A DNA stretch of 30,520 nucleotides from a bacterium. GTDB taxonomy: Bacteria > Blakebacterota > Blakebacteria > Blakebacterales > Blakebacteraceae. The position numbers were made by a program, and so were the translations under genes. The stretch covers positions 1 to 30,520 of the forward strand of contig JALGVQ010000017.1 of assembly GCA_025774615.1 (NCBI GenBank). Reading direction: 5' to 3'. Below the pieces are notes generated by a model. It was not told the DNA's origin. It did no database searches and saw nothing but the letters and a program-made list of their open reading frames with translations. The first letter of the stretch is position 1. Each line of letters begins with the position of its first letter. This document shows positions 17,153-28,375 of this stretch, piece by piece.

Positions 17153-17986
17153 ATGAAGAGAACAATCACTGCAGCAAGTGGCATCATCCTCGCCATTGCG
17201 GTCGTTTCCACCATCTCAGCCTGCGAGTCACGGCCCACGGGACCGGGACCCGATGCCATCAAAGTCCTTTTCATCGGCAGCAGCTATTTCGCCGGAAACG
17301 ACCTCATCGGCATGTTCCAGTTCCTGGCAGATGAAGGGGGCAAGGATGTCTGGATCGGTGAGGAAGTCATCTCTGGCAAGTTCCTCGATTACCATGCTCT
17401 CAGCACGCATACCGAGAATCGGATCAAGAACCAGAAATGGGATTTCGTCCTCATGCAGGGTGGGGGTACACCCGTTGCCTATCCTCAGACTGCTCACCTG
17501 GTAATACCTCCCTATGTGTATCACAATGCCTATACAGCACTCGATCTCCTGAAGCGGAAGATATGGGCCAATCACCCGGAATCCCGGCCGGTCTTCATGA
17601 TGCCGTGGGCCTTTGAGGATGGCCTGCTCTGGGTAGAGGGGCAGTCCGATACCTATGCCGACATGCAGGAACTGATCTTTGAGAACTCGGTGGCCTGGGG
17701 GGATTCACTCGATCTCACCATCGCCCCAGTCGGTTGGGCGTTCAATACAGTCATCGCTGAAAGACCATATGAACACTACCTCCATATTTCAGACTGGAAC
17801 CATGCCTCGCTGAGAGGTTCCTATCTGGCCGCCTGTGTGCTCTACGTGACTCTCTTTCAGGAGAGTGTGGAAGGATTCTCGTTCTCAGCAGGTCTCTCCC
17901 CGCAGGATGCCCTCTACTTCCAGCAGGTTGCCACCGCGACCGTACTTGAAAATACCGCTCTCTGGAACCTCGGTGATATCCCCTGA
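17153..17986 (+). CDS. SGNH/GDSL-hydrolase-like lipoprotein (DUF4886-like)
   Basis: The 277-residue protein starts at ATG 17153 and has a lipoprotein signal peptide: basic MKRT, a hydrophobic core, and the lipobox ISAC with Cys24. The mature part resembles SGNH hydrolases of the DUF4886 kind. Block I is VLFIGSSYFAGND, with Ser44 at the nucleophile position. WDFVLMQGGG follows at the usual third strand, and SDWNHASLRGSYLAACVLYV gives Asp214 and His217, the catalytic D-x-x-H. These proteins are predicted esterases or deacetylases acting on glycans or lipids; the substrate here is unknown. It follows a strong terminator, so it needs its own promoter, for which I saw no clear boxes. The 3' end is tandemly duplicated just past the stop (see the repeat at 17971-18002). 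Confidence 0.78.
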   Translation: MKRTITAASGIILAIAVVSTISACESRPTGPGPDAIKVLFIGSSYFAGNDLIGMFQFLADEGGKDVWIGEEVISGKFLDYHALSTHTENRIKNQKWDFVLMQGGGTPVAYPQTAHLVIPPYVYHNAYTALDLLKRKIWANHPESRPVFMMPWAFEDGLLWVEGQSDTYADMQELIFENSVAWGDSLDLTIAPVGWAFNTVIAERPYEHYLHISDWNHASLRGSYLAACVLYVTLFQESVEGFSFSAGLSPQDALYFQQVATATVLENTALWNLGDIP

Positions 17987-18002
17987 ACGGTGATATCCTG
18001 AA
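17971..18002 (+). repeat. Tandem duplication spanning the stop codon of the SGNH gene
   Basis: CGGTGATATCCCCTGAA (17971-17987), which contains the last codons and the TGA stop, is followed at once by CGGTGATATCCTGAA (17988-18002). The second copy differs only by the loss of two C. It places a second TGA downstream but in another frame. Confidence 0.8.
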
Positions 18003-18088
18003 AGTGCTGGCGGTGTGCTGTCTGCCGTCACACATTCCCCCCCCATCGAGCAGATAGTATTTTCACCCGATTCAGGAGAGGATTCCCC

Positions 18089-18742
18089 GTGTCGAGTACC
18101 CCACATTCGCCGTGGAAGATGTATACCATCACGGCTTTTATAGCGCTGGTTGCCGGAGGATTCGCTGGACGCCACGCGCCGACAGTGCAGACCGCATACG
18201 CTTCAGACGTTCTCTGGGCAGCTCCCGGTGTCACCGCGGAAGCGCTTCAGGAACAGGAGGCAGATATCGAGCAGGGGGTAAAACCTCTGAAGGTGGGTTT
18301 CCTCAGGTCAGACCTGATCATGCAGCTCCACCCTCGGCTTCCCGAGATACGGACCGCCCTCGAGGCCCAGTTGCGAGAATGGACGCGCCAACAGCAGGAA
18401 CTGGAAGGGCAGGTGGCCACCCTGCAGACCGAGCTGCGAACCGGTCAGCTCACACCGAACGCCCGCAGAGCCAGGGAAACAGAGCTCGCCCAGGCGATGG
18501 AAGGTCTCACAACTTTCCAGAACGAGATCTGGGTGACCGGAGGAGTGGCCGAGCAGAAGGAAGCCGAACTGATGCAGCCGATCCTCACAGCGGTTGATGC
18601 GGCCATCACCGCGATTGCAGAGGGGGAGCAGTTCGATCTGATCTTTGACAGTTCAGGCGGGGGGCTCCTCTTCGGACATCGCTCGCTCGATCTGACGCGA
18701 CAGGTGCTCGAAGCGTTGGGGATAAATCCACCACCGGAATAA
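18089..18742 (+). CDS. OmpH/Skp-family periplasmic protein
   Basis: The protein has 217 residues from GTG 18089, preceded by CAGGAGAGG. A hydrophobic segment (residues about 12-24, TITAFIALVAGGF) can serve as signal peptide or anchor. After a linker the Skp/OmpH pattern begins: KVGFLRSDLIMQLHPRLPEI, where family members have the strand VxxVDxxxIxxxxP, followed by a long alpha-helical hairpin rich in Q, E and R (residues about 90-160). It ends with a strand pair around FDLIFDSSGGGLLFG, matching the YDLVFD-type end of the family. Skp-like proteins are periplasmic chaperones for outer-membrane proteins. The protein is a little longer than E. coli Skp (161 residues). It heads the eight-gene plus-strand run ending with argF. 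The 3' end is tandemly duplicated past the stop. Confidence 0.85.
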   Translation: MSSTPHSPWKMYTITAFIALVAGGFAGRHAPTVQTAYASDVLWAAPGVTAEALQEQEADIEQGVKPLKVGFLRSDLIMQLHPRLPEIRTALEAQLREWTRQQQELEGQVATLQTELRTGQLTPNARRARETELAQAMEGLTTFQNEIWVTGGVAEQKEAELMQPILTAVDAAITAIAEGEQFDLIFDSSGGGLLFGHRSLDLTRQVLEALGINPPPE

Positions 18743-18756
18743 CACCACCGGAATAT
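18729..18756 (+). repeat. Tandem duplication spanning the stop codon of the OmpH-like gene
   Basis: CACCACCGGAATAA (18729-18742), which ends in the TAA stop, is followed directly by CACCACCGGAATAT (18743-18756), 13 of 14 bases identical. The second copy lies in the short gap before the beta-CASP gene. Confidence 0.85.
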
Positions 18757-18773
18757 GAAAAAGGACTGGTTCC

Positions 18774-20192
18774 ATGAAGATAGGCTTCCATGGCGGAGTA
18801 CGGACGGTCACCGGGTCGAAGCATCTGCTCGAAGTCAATGGACGAAAGATCCTACTGGAGTGCGGTCTGTTCCAGGGGAGGCGTGAGGAAGCGCGAAAGC
18901 GGAACAGTGAGTTCCCCTTCGACGGAGCCTCGATAGATGCGGTCATCCTCTCACACGCTCACATCGATCACTCGGGAGCCCTTCCGGCCCTGGTGAAGTC
19001 GGGCTTCGACGGGCCGGTGTTCTGCACCGAGGCGACAGCAGATCTTCTCAGTGTACTGCTCAGGGATTCAGCCCAGATCGCAGAGCGGGACGTCTACTAT
19101 CTGAACAAGAGATTGCCGCAGGGCGCCACGCCGATCGAGCCATTCTATACGCGCAGGGATGTTGAAGATACCCTTCCCATGCTGGAGGCGAGGTCGTACA
19201 ACCAGACCTTTCAAGTGACAACTGAAGTGTCAGCTATCTTAAGAGAAGCAGGCCATATACTGGGATCAGCTCAGGTTGTGCTTGATATAGAGGGATCAGA
19301 CGCGGACGCGCCTCCCTTCCGGCTTGGATTCACTGGAGATCTGGGTCGTGACCATCTGCCGATCCTGCGCGACCCCTATCAGATGGATGGTGTTGACGCG
19401 CTCATCATGGAGAGTACCTACGGGGATCGCCTGCATGAGCGGGGAGAGGATCTGAAAACAAGGCTCGCAGGCGTGGTATCGAGGACAGTGGAACGCGGAG
19501 GGCGCCTTATCATCCCGGCATTTTCTGTCGGGCGCACGCAGCGGGTGGTCTACCTCCTGCATGAGCTGTTCAACGAAGGACGTCTGCCGGCGATTCCGAT
19601 CTATGTAGACAGTCCCATGGCCAGTGAAGCAACAGAGGTGTACCGCCGTCATCCGGAATGTTTCGATACTGAAGCATCAGAGTGGCTCGAAAAAGAGGAC
19701 ATTCTCGGTTTCCGACGGCTGAATTATGTCGGCAGTGTAGAGGAGTCGAAAAGACTGAACGAGTTGCGTATTCCCTGTGTGATCATCTCAGCCTCAGGGA
19801 TGGCTGAGGGCGGCCGCATCCTCCACCACCTGATACACGCGATACGGGACGCACGCAATACGGTACTGATCGTGGGATATTGTGCTCCTCACACTCTCGG
19901 GCGACGCCTGATGGAACAACAGCCTGTCGTCCGGATATTCGGCGATGAATACCGTCTGCGAGCGGAGGTAGAGCATATCGGCGGTCTCTCCACCCACGCC
20001 GACCGTCACGATCTGCTCGACCATATCCGCGGAATGTCGTCACCTCCCGCTACTGTCTATGTCGTTCACGGGGATGAGTCACAGAGCCTCGCGTTCGCAG
20101 GCCACCTTCGCACTGAAGGGATCACGAACGTGCAGGTTCCACGAGAGGGACAGCAGTTCGATCTGCTGACGGGGAGATCCCTGGACGACTGA
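18774..20192 (+). CDS. Metallo-beta-lactamase / beta-CASP ribonuclease (CPSF73/COG1236-like)
   Basis: The 472-residue cytoplasmic RNase starts at ATG 18774 after AAAAAGGA. It has the metallo-beta-lactamase core: HAHIDH at residues 61-66 for two-metal binding, GHILGSAQV and FTGDLGRD for the next ligands. The beta-CASP cap is present with MESTYGDR (motif A type), PAFSVGRTQRVVYLLHEL, SAGMAEGGR (motif B) and the late HIGGLSTHADRHDLLDHI with VVHGDE. These are typical of the bacterial and archaeal relatives of CPSF73 and of predicted exo/endonucleases that process RNA. No KH domain is present. It is followed after 20 nt by a YhaM-like exoribonuclease gene, so the pair may act together on RNA, by inference. 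Confidence 0.94.
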   Translation: MKIGFHGGVRTVTGSKHLLEVNGRKILLECGLFQGRREEARKRNSEFPFDGASIDAVILSHAHIDHSGALPALVKSGFDGPVFCTEATADLLSVLLRDSAQIAERDVYYLNKRLPQGATPIEPFYTRRDVEDTLPMLEARSYNQTFQVTTEVSAILREAGHILGSAQVVLDIEGSDADAPPFRLGFTGDLGRDHLPILRDPYQMDGVDALIMESTYGDRLHERGEDLKTRLAGVVSRTVERGGRLIIPAFSVGRTQRVVYLLHELFNEGRLPAIPIYVDSPMASEATEVYRRHPECFDTEASEWLEKEDILGFRRLNYVGSVEESKRLNELRIPCVIISASGMAEGGRILHHLIHAIRDARNTVLIVGYCAPHTLGRRLMEQQPVVRIFGDEYRLRAEVEHIGGLSTHADRHDLLDHIRGMSSPPATVYVVHGDESQSLAFAGHLRTEGITNVQVPREGQQFDLLTGRSLDD

Positions 20193-20212
20193 TATCGGCA
20201 CGAGGTGAGCAT

Positions 20213-21226
20213 ATGAGTGGAGCACAGACCGACCTACTGAATAATGGCACCTCAGGGAAAGGCGATTGGGTAGCCGACCTGCGCACCGGATTGGGCGCCG
20301 AGGGGCTCTACGCTCTTGCCCAGGTGATAGTGCAGAAGAAAAAGGATGGCTCTCCCTATCTGCGTCTCATTCTTCAGGACCGGACCGGGACCATCAACGC
20401 CATCTTCTGGGAGGGTGAGGCTCTGGCAGGCCGTCTCAGCGAGGGCGCGATCGTCAGGGTGAGCGGGGATGTAGGTGAGTACCGGGGCAGTGCGCAGCTC
20501 ACGGTGCGGAAGATGGAGATCGTCGAGGAGACAGTTCCGCGCAGCTTCTTCATGAAGACGGGGCCTGAGGATCGCGATGAGCTGTACGCGCGGCTCGAGA
20601 AGGTACTGGCTGGTATCTCAACACCGTATCTGAAGACTCTGATCAATCGATTATTCGATGGTCAGGGCCTCCTCGAACCGTATCTGGAGGCCCCGGCGGC
20701 GAAGCTCAGGCATCAGGGGTATATCGGTGGTCTGGCCGAGCACAGCGTGAATATGGCTGAGCATGCAAGGTACTGTTCAGAGTTCTATCCCGAGGTGGAT
20801 GGAGACCTTGTGGTGGTTGCTGCGCTTCTTCACGATATCGGCAAGATTTTCGAATATCGGGTTGACACCGTGATAGAATATTCGGATGAAGGAAGGTTGG
20901 AGGGTCATGTTGTGATGGGTGAGAGGCTCGTCCGGCGGCAGGCCGATTCGATATCGGAGTTCCCTGAGCCGGTAAAATCGCATCTCAGTCATCTGATCCT
21001 GAGCCATCAGGGAAGGCTGGAACATGGGTCCCCGGTGGTTCCAATGACGCTCGAGGCCGTGATACTCCACGCGATCGATCACCTCGATTCACGTGTGGCG
21101 ACGTTTCGGGACATCAGAGACCGGTATCGGGGCGAGGAAAGGGACTGGAGCGAATATGATCGACTCGGTGAACAGTTCTGGTACCTTGCGGCGGGACGGG
21201 AATCTGCGGATACCGAACGCGACTGA
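20213..21226 (+). CDS. OB-fold plus HD-domain 3'-5' exoribonuclease, YhaM-like
   Basis: The 337-residue protein begins at ATG 20213 after GAGGTGAG. Residues about 20-105 form an OB-fold nucleic-acid-binding domain (LYALAQVIVQKKKDGSPYL, LQDRTGTINAIFWE, GAIVRVSGDVGEYRGSAQL). An HD phosphohydrolase domain follows, with metal ligands GLAEHS (His177), LLHDIGK (His207, Asp208), LSHLILSHQG and HAIDHLD (Asp289). This order matches YhaM of Bacillus subtilis, a 3'-5' exoribonuclease of about 314 residues. The protein is slightly longer, with a polar C-terminus. Other HD/OB proteins exist, so the exact substrate is not certain. It lies between the beta-CASP RNase gene and topA. Confidence 0.88.
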   Translation: MSGAQTDLLNNGTSGKGDWVADLRTGLGAEGLYALAQVIVQKKKDGSPYLRLILQDRTGTINAIFWEGEALAGRLSEGAIVRVSGDVGEYRGSAQLTVRKMEIVEETVPRSFFMKTGPEDRDELYARLEKVLAGISTPYLKTLINRLFDGQGLLEPYLEAPAAKLRHQGYIGGLAEHSVNMAEHARYCSEFYPEVDGDLVVVAALLHDIGKIFEYRVDTVIEYSDEGRLEGHVVMGERLVRRQADSISEFPEPVKSHLSHLILSHQGRLEHGSPVVPMTLEAVILHAIDHLDSRVATFRDIRDRYRGEERDWSEYDRLGEQFWYLAAGRESADTERD

Positions 21227-21274
21227 TCACCTCCCTTCGGGCATTGACACCTGACACATTCAGAGGATAACGGC

Positions 21275-23590
<2,316 letters not shown>

Positions 23591-23609
23591 CACAGGCGGA
23601 TAACTTGTC

Positions 23610-24560
23610 ATGGGCCTGTCGCTGAGGGAACACGTCGCAGCATTCTCGGAATACCTGGTCCAGATACGCGCCCTTTCTCCTCATACCGTAACCGCTTACT
23701 CGAAAGACATCCGTCAGTTCGCTGCCTGGATGCAGTCAACTGAGGGAAGAGAATTCCTTCCTGAGGAGATCGATCACACACTGCTGCGTTCCTTCCTGGG
23801 GATGCTGCGTCGACGCGGCTACTCGTCGGGAACCGTTGCGCGTAAACTTGCCAGCCTGAGGGCGTTCTTCCGGTACCTGGAGCAGACCGGCGTGATCGAC
23901 GTGGATCCCTCAGCGCTGTTGCGTTCACCGAAAACCCCTCAGAGACTGCCCATCTTCTTCAGCCGTGAAGAGATGATCTCCGCCCTGGTTGCGCCTCAGG
24001 GGGATTCATTTCAGGCCGTCAGGGATCGAGCCATGCTCGAATTCTTCTACAGTACGGGGGTACGACTCTCCGAACTCACCGGACTCGACCTGCCTGACAT
24101 CGATCTCAGGGATTGTTCGGCCCGGGTGAGGGGAAAGGGGCGTAAGGAACGGATCGTGCTGCTGGGCAGACCTGCTCTGGATGCTTTGAAAGATTATCTG
24201 AAAACCCGGGCAGAATTGATCCGTAAGAAGGAGAGGACCGATGAGCAGGCTCTCTGGCTCAACCGCTCCGGTACAAGACTGAGTGGCCGGAGTATCCAGA
24301 AGATGGTCCGCCGGTATCTCAGGCTGGTGAGCGACCGGGAGAAGGTGAGTCCGCACGTGATCCGGCATACATTCGCCACGCACCTGCTTGATGCCGGAGC
24401 CGATCTGCGGGCAGTTCAGGAACTACTTGGTCACGAGAGCCTCTCGACAACCCAAGTGTATACTCACCTGACGACAGACCGACTGAAACAGGTGTATCGA
24501 CAGGCCCACCCACGGGCCGAAGAAGAGTATCGACCGAAGGAAGCCAGTGATGAAGAGTGA
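23610..24560 (+). CDS. xerC: Tyrosine recombinase XerC/XerD
   Basis: This 316-residue recombinase resolves chromosome dimers at dif with a Xer partner. The N-terminal SAM-like core-binding domain ([20 protein letters not shown]) is followed by the catalytic domain. The residues are all present: Arg152 (STGVRLSEL), Lys176 (GKGRKERIV), His249 and Arg252 ([16 protein letters not shown]), His275 ([13 protein letters not shown]) and Tyr284 as nucleophile. The length and absence of extra domains fit a chromosomal Xer, not an integron or phage integrase. I call it xerC from its position between topA and hslV; the choice between XerC and XerD cannot be settled from one copy. Its end overlaps hslV by 11 nt. 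Confidence 0.93.
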   Translation: MGLSLREHVAAFSEYLVQIRALSPHTVTAYSKDIRQFAAWMQSTEGREFLPEEIDHTLLRSFLGMLRRRGYSSGTVARKLASLRAFFRYLEQTGVIDVDPSALLRSPKTPQRLPIFFSREEMISALVAPQGDSFQAVRDRAMLEFFYSTGVRLSELTGLDLPDIDLRDCSARVRGKGRKERIVLLGRPALDALKDYLKTRAELIRKKERTDEQALWLNRSGTRLSGRSIQKMVRRYLRLVSDREKVSPHVIRHTFATHLLDAGADLRAVQELLGHESLSTTQVYTHLTTDRLKQVYRQAHPRAEEEYRPKEASDEE

Positions 24561-25116
24561 GACAAGAAAAGTGCGATCGACGACCATTATCGGGATCGTG
24601 AAGGAAGGCCGCGCAGCCCTCGGAGGCGACGGCCAGGTCACGTTCGATAACACGATCATGAAGCACGGCAGTACCAAGATCCGGAGTCTGTTCGACGGTT
24701 CAGTGATCGCTGGATTCGCCGGTGCGGCTGCCGATGCGCTCACGCTCTTCGAGCGGTTCGAGGAGAAGCTTGAGATGCAGAAAGGCAATCTTCAGAGGGC
24801 TGTTGTGGAGCTGGCCAAGGAGTGGCGAACCGACCGTTACCTCCGGCGCCTGGAGGCCCTTCTTGTCTGCCTCAATACTGAGAACGCGTTCATCATCTCA
24901 GGTAACGGGGACATCATCGAGCCTGATGACGGGATCGTGGCGATCGGGTCGGGGAGCAGCTATGCACTTGCGGCTGCCAGAGCCTTCATCAAGGCAGATG
25001 CGCAGAAAGATCTGCGGATGATTGTCGAGGACTCGATGCAGATAGCATCACAGATCTGTCCCTATACAAACGATCACATCTCATTGATGGTGCTCCCGGA
25101 AGAAGGGGATGAATGA
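24550..25116 (+). CDS. hslV: ATP-dependent protease peptidase subunit HslV
   Basis: HslV is the threonine peptidase of the HslUV (ClpYQ) protease. I choose ATG 24550 (188 residues), because GAAGGA lies 7-8 nt before it; GTG 24547 is only 3 nt upstream and fits the ribosome site less well, and GTG 24571 is also possible. The mature enzyme should begin at Thr11 in STTIIGI, so a propeptide of about 10 residues is removed. The sequence [59 protein letters not shown] and [15 protein letters not shown] is typical of the family. It overlaps xerC upstream and hslU downstream (ATGA), so the two subunits should be made in step. Confidence 0.97.
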   Translation: MKSETRKVRSTTIIGIVKEGRAALGGDGQVTFDNTIMKHGSTKIRSLFDGSVIAGFAGAAADALTLFERFEEKLEMQKGNLQRAVVELAKEWRTDRYLRRLEALLVCLNTENAFIISGNGDIIEPDDGIVAIGSGSSYALAAARAFIKADAQKDLRMIVEDSMQIASQICPYTNDHISLMVLPEEGDE

Positions 25117-26549
25117 GCGTGCGGAAAAGCGGAGCGAGCGAACTGACACCGAAGCAGATCGTGGAACAGCTCAACCGGTTCGTCATCGGGCAGGATGACG
25201 CGAAACGGGCGGTGGCGATCGCGTTGCGCAACCGGTGGCGACGTCTCCAGGTGCCGGAAGATCTGAGAGAGGAGATCGTTCCGAACAACATCATCCTGAT
25301 AGGTCCGACCGGAGTGGGCAAGACGGAGATATCCAGAAGGCTCGCTCTGCTCGCGAAAGCCCCCTTCCTGAAGATAGAGGCAAGCAAGTTCACCGAGGTA
25401 GGGTATGTAGGACGTGACGTGGAGTCGATCATCCGCGACCTGACCGACCTGGCGGTGGACATGGTCAAATCAGAGTTCCTTGCGGATGTTCAGGAATCTG
25501 CCGCCCGTCATGCCGAAGAGCGGTTGCTGGATCTGCTTCTGCCCAGGAGACCATCGGTCGCCGCCCAATCTCCGTTCTCTGTCGAACCGGTCGCTGTGAC
25601 AGGAGAGGATGTAGTCGCTGTTGATCAGCAGCAGAAGGAGCAACAGCAGGAGGATTCATGGGAGCGAACACGGGATAAACTGCGCAGTCAGCTTGTCGCA
25701 GGCACGCTCGATGATCGGGAGGTCGAGATCGACATGCCGGCCGATCAGCATCCGATGGTCTCGGTGCTGGGGCCGGTCGGCCTCGAGGAGATGGGAGTGA
25801 ACCTCTCAGACCTTTTCTCAAACATCATGCCGCAGAAGAGCAAACGGCGTCGCGTGCAGGTCAGTGAAGCGCTCAAGCTTCTCCAGCAGGAGGAGGCCTC
25901 GAAACTGATCGATATGGACAAAGTCATCACTGAGGCCCTCACGCGGGTCCAGCAGAACGGGATCGTCTTTCTCGATGAGCTCGACAAGGTGGCAGCTGCC
26001 GATCGCGGCTCAGAATACGGCGGACCCGATGTGAGCAGGGAAGGGGTCCAGCGCGATCTCCTGCCGATTGTGGAAGGGAGTACGGTTACCACCAAGTACG
26101 GGATGGTGAAAACCGACCACATTCTCTTTATCGCAGCGGGTGCATTCCACGTTGCCAAACCGAGCGACCTGATTCCCGAACTCCAGGGGCGGTTCCCGAT
26201 CCGGGTGGAATTGAAAAGCCTGACGACCGAAGACTTCGTACGCATCCTGACAGAACCAGAGAATGCCCTCATCAAACAGTACACGGCACTGCTGGCCACC
26301 GAGGGTGTAACGCTCACATTCAAAAAGAACGCGATCAATGAGATAGCCGGAGCAGCGAGTCTCGCCAACGAACAGGCCGAGGACATTGGAGCGCGGCGAC
26401 TGCACACCATCCTTACCCTCCTGCTTGAGAGCATCCTCTTCGAGGTACCCGAAAGCAGGCAGAAGGAATACGTGATCGATCAGCAGAACGTCCGCGAGCG
26501 ACTCGATGATATCATCGCGGATGAGGACCTGAGCAGGTATATCCTCTGA
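25113..26549 (+). CDS. hslU: ATPase subunit HslU of the HslUV protease
   Basis: HslU is the hexameric AAA+ unfoldase that feeds proteins to HslV. The 478-residue protein begins at ATG 25113 inside the hslV end. Walker A is GPTGVGKT (residues 64-71); Walker B is [10 protein letters not shown] (Asp288, Glu289). The [16 protein letters not shown] pore and sensor region is present, as is the C-terminal DEDLSRYIL, the conserved tail that inserts into HslV. The I-domain between the Walkers is longer than in E. coli HslU (443 residues): an extra glutamine-rich stretch ([10 protein letters not shown]) is near residue 175. The last codons are duplicated immediately after the stop (see 26520-26575). 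Confidence 0.98.
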   Translation: MSVRKSGASELTPKQIVEQLNRFVIGQDDAKRAVAIALRNRWRRLQVPEDLREEIVPNNIILIGPTGVGKTEISRRLALLAKAPFLKIEASKFTEVGYVGRDVESIIRDLTDLAVDMVKSEFLADVQESAARHAEERLLDLLLPRRPSVAAQSPFSVEPVAVTGEDVVAVDQQQKEQQQEDSWERTRDKLRSQLVAGTLDDREVEIDMPADQHPMVSVLGPVGLEEMGVNLSDLFSNIMPQKSKRRRVQVSEALKLLQQEEASKLIDMDKVITEALTRVQQNGIVFLDELDKVAAADRGSEYGGPDVSREGVQRDLLPIVEGSTVTTKYGMVKTDHILFIAAGAFHVAKPSDLIPELQGRFPIRVELKSLTTEDFVRILTEPENALIKQYTALLATEGVTLTFKKNAINEIAGAASLANEQAEDIGARRLHTILTLLLESILFEVPESRQKEYVIDQQNVRERLDDIIADEDLSRYIL

Positions 26550-26575
26550 TGAGGACCTGAGCAGGTACATTTTCA
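26520..26575 (+). repeat. 28-bp tandem duplication of the hslU 3' end across its stop codon
   Basis: The 28 nt at 26520-26547 encode the last residues DEDLSRYIL of HslU and include the T of the TGA stop. The next 28 nt (26548-26575) repeat them with 24 of 28 matches, and the first 20 are identical. The TGA itself (26547-26549) is formed across the junction of the copies. The extra copy is non-coding and lies in the 43-nt gap before argF. Confidence 0.88.
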
Positions 26576-26592
26576 AGAGAAAGAACGGGCAG

Positions 26593-27510
26593 ATGGCGGA
26601 CTACAAGGATTTTCTCGACATTCGCGACCGGACACGTGAAGAGCTGCTGGCGACACTGGAATTCGCCAGGAACATGAAGACCGATCTGAAAGCGGGGAAG
26701 GGGAGCACTGCGCTTGCCGGCAAGACCCTGGCGATGGTCTTCCAGAAACCCTCGACCAGAACGAGAATCTCCTTCGAGGTCGGCATGTGGCAGCTGGGCG
26801 GTTACGCGCTCTACCTGGCTCCGGCCGATATCGGTCTCGGGAAACGGGAATCGGTCGCTGATATCGCCCGTGTACTGGCCCGGTACAACGACGGCATCAT
26901 GGCAAGGGTCTTCGAGCATGAGCACGTGCTCGAACTCGGTCGCTGGTCAGATGTCCCGGTGATCAATGGCCTTACCGATTATAACCACCCCTGCCAGGTG
27001 CTGGCCGATCTGCTGACCATCCTCGAACACAAGGGCACCGTCGAAGACATCAAGGTCGCCTTCGTGGGTGACGGGAATAATCTGAGTCACTCATGGCTGA
27101 ATGCTGCCGGCAGGCTTGAGTTCGATCTCTCACTGGCGATCCCCGAAGGGTACGACCCCGACGCGACAACGTATTCTGAAGCGGCCGCTGCCAATCCCGG
27201 TGTTACCCTGACACGCGATCCGCGCGAAGCGGTAGAAGACGCCGATGTCATATACACCGATACCTGGACCAGCATGGGACAGGAAGAGGAGGCCGAAAGA
27301 AGGCGGGAAGCGTTTGCCGGATTCACCGTCAATGCTGAATTGACAGGGCTGGCAAGGGATGATGTCATCGTGATGCATTGCCTGCCCGCCCATCGGGGCG
27401 AGGAGATCACCGATGAGATAATGGATGGTCCGCACTCGGTGGTCTTCGATGAAGCGGAGAATCGTATGCACGCCCAGAAGGCTGTGCTGGTAGAACTGAT
27501 GGGCAGGTAG
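26593..27510 (+). CDS. argF: Ornithine carbamoyltransferase
   Basis: The enzyme makes citrulline from ornithine and carbamoyl phosphate in arginine synthesis. The 305-residue protein starts at ATG 26593; the ribosome site before it is weak (AAGAGAAAG about 10 nt upstream). The carbamoyl-phosphate loop is STRTR (residues 54-58), HPCQ (132-135) follows at the expected place, and the ornithine-binding motifs are TDTWTSMGQE and HCLPAHRG (262-269), which separate it from aspartate carbamoyltransferase. It is the last gene of the plus-strand run; the next gene is convergent after 31 nt with no good terminator visible. Confidence 0.96.
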   Translation: MADYKDFLDIRDRTREELLATLEFARNMKTDLKAGKGSTALAGKTLAMVFQKPSTRTRISFEVGMWQLGGYALYLAPADIGLGKRESVADIARVLARYNDGIMARVFEHEHVLELGRWSDVPVINGLTDYNHPCQVLADLLTILEHKGTVEDIKVAFVGDGNNLSHSWLNAAGRLEFDLSLAIPEGYDPDATTYSEAAAANPGVTLTRDPREAVEDADVIYTDTWTSMGQEEEAERRREAFAGFTVNAELTGLARDDVIVMHCLPAHRGEEITDEIMDGPHSVVFDEAENRMHAQKAVLVELMGR

Positions 27511-27541
27511 TGCCCTGATTCAGGACACCGGGGAAGTCGGA

Positions 27542-28336
27542 TCAGAAGAGGTCTATCAACAGACCAACAACTATGTCGACACCCGACCAGTCGAGGGTGA
27601 TCGGTTTCCCCTCGATGGGATCGGTAAGGACACTCCCGGAGGCATCCTTCGGATCTCCAGCACGTCCGAATCGCATGCGGATCGTTCCCTGCAGAGTCAG
27701 CGGGCCGGAGAGCGCCATCTCGCCACCCCATGTCAGGGCCATCCCCAGTCCAGAGACCGTACCCTCCCGATCGAGTTCCGCCAGGTTTCCGATCTGCCCG
27801 GCTATATGGAGCCGGGAAGCCGGAAAGATGACCGCCGACAGACCAATACCGTAAGCATACCGATCTGAGAACCTGAAGGAGTAACGGACACCGGCGTGGA
27901 CCGGCCAGCCGTCCGCCTCATACTCGAGATAGCTGTCCGCGGGACCACTTCCCGAATCGTATTCGAAGTCGATCCGGGTCTTGTCCCGCAGGCGCTCGAA
28001 TCCGGCGACCACCTCCCAGGGCCCCTTCAGACGATATCGCACTTCGGCTCCGAAGGTGAGTCCGTCGGTGATCTGATTGAGACCCTCGTCGAGCCCGGCC
28101 CCGCCATCTGAGACCGGACTTGTCAGGAGCATGTTGTCGAGCCGGATGAGTTCGTTGACCCGTGTCTGTGCGAAGGAGGCCCAGCCGCCGAAGAGGGCCA
28201 CGCTCATACGGGCAGAGGACTGGTTCACCTCTGAAGGCGGCTTGGCGATACCGGTCTGCGCCCCCGCTCCGAGAGGAAGGAGCAGCGCGGCGACCGAACA
28301 GGCCACGAGATGGCGCAGTCCCGGGGATGACATCAT
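27542..28336 (-). CDS. Predicted outer-membrane beta-barrel protein
   Basis: The 264-residue protein begins with two ATG in a row at 28336, with GGAG upstream. A signal peptide is clear (VACSVAALLLPLGAGAQT, cut after AGA or similar). The rest alternates polar and hydrophobic residues as in a beta-barrel: GLTFGAEVRYRL, WEVVAGFERL, VHAGVRYSFRF, YAYGIGLSAVIF, GMALTWGGEM, TIRMRFGR. It ends in IDLF, the C-terminal Phe recognised by the BAM machinery. I do not recognise a named family; a small OmpA-like or porin-like 8-12 strand barrel is likely. It lies 39 nt after the TPR gene on the same strand and is probably cotranscribed. Confidence 0.75.
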   Translation of the reverse strand: MMSSPGLRHLVACSVAALLLPLGAGAQTGIAKPPSEVNQSSARMSVALFGGWASFAQTRVNELIRLDNMLLTSPVSDGGAGLDEGLNQITDGLTFGAEVRYRLKGPWEVVAGFERLRDKTRIDFEYDSGSGPADSYLEYEADGWPVHAGVRYSFRFSDRYAYGIGLSAVIFPASRLHIAGQIGNLAELDREGTVSGLGMALTWGGEMALSGPLTLQGTIRMRFGRAGDPKDASGSVLTDPIEGKPITLDWSGVDIVVGLLIDLF

Positions 28337-28375
28337 TGAACACTCCAGTCAGATCGATTCGAGAGAGATTACATT

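Noticed and set aside
23610-24560. Tyrosine recombinase as the integrase of a mobile element
   Set aside because: It lies in a housekeeping operon between topA and hslV, is of Xer size, and no att-like repeats or cargo genes were seen.
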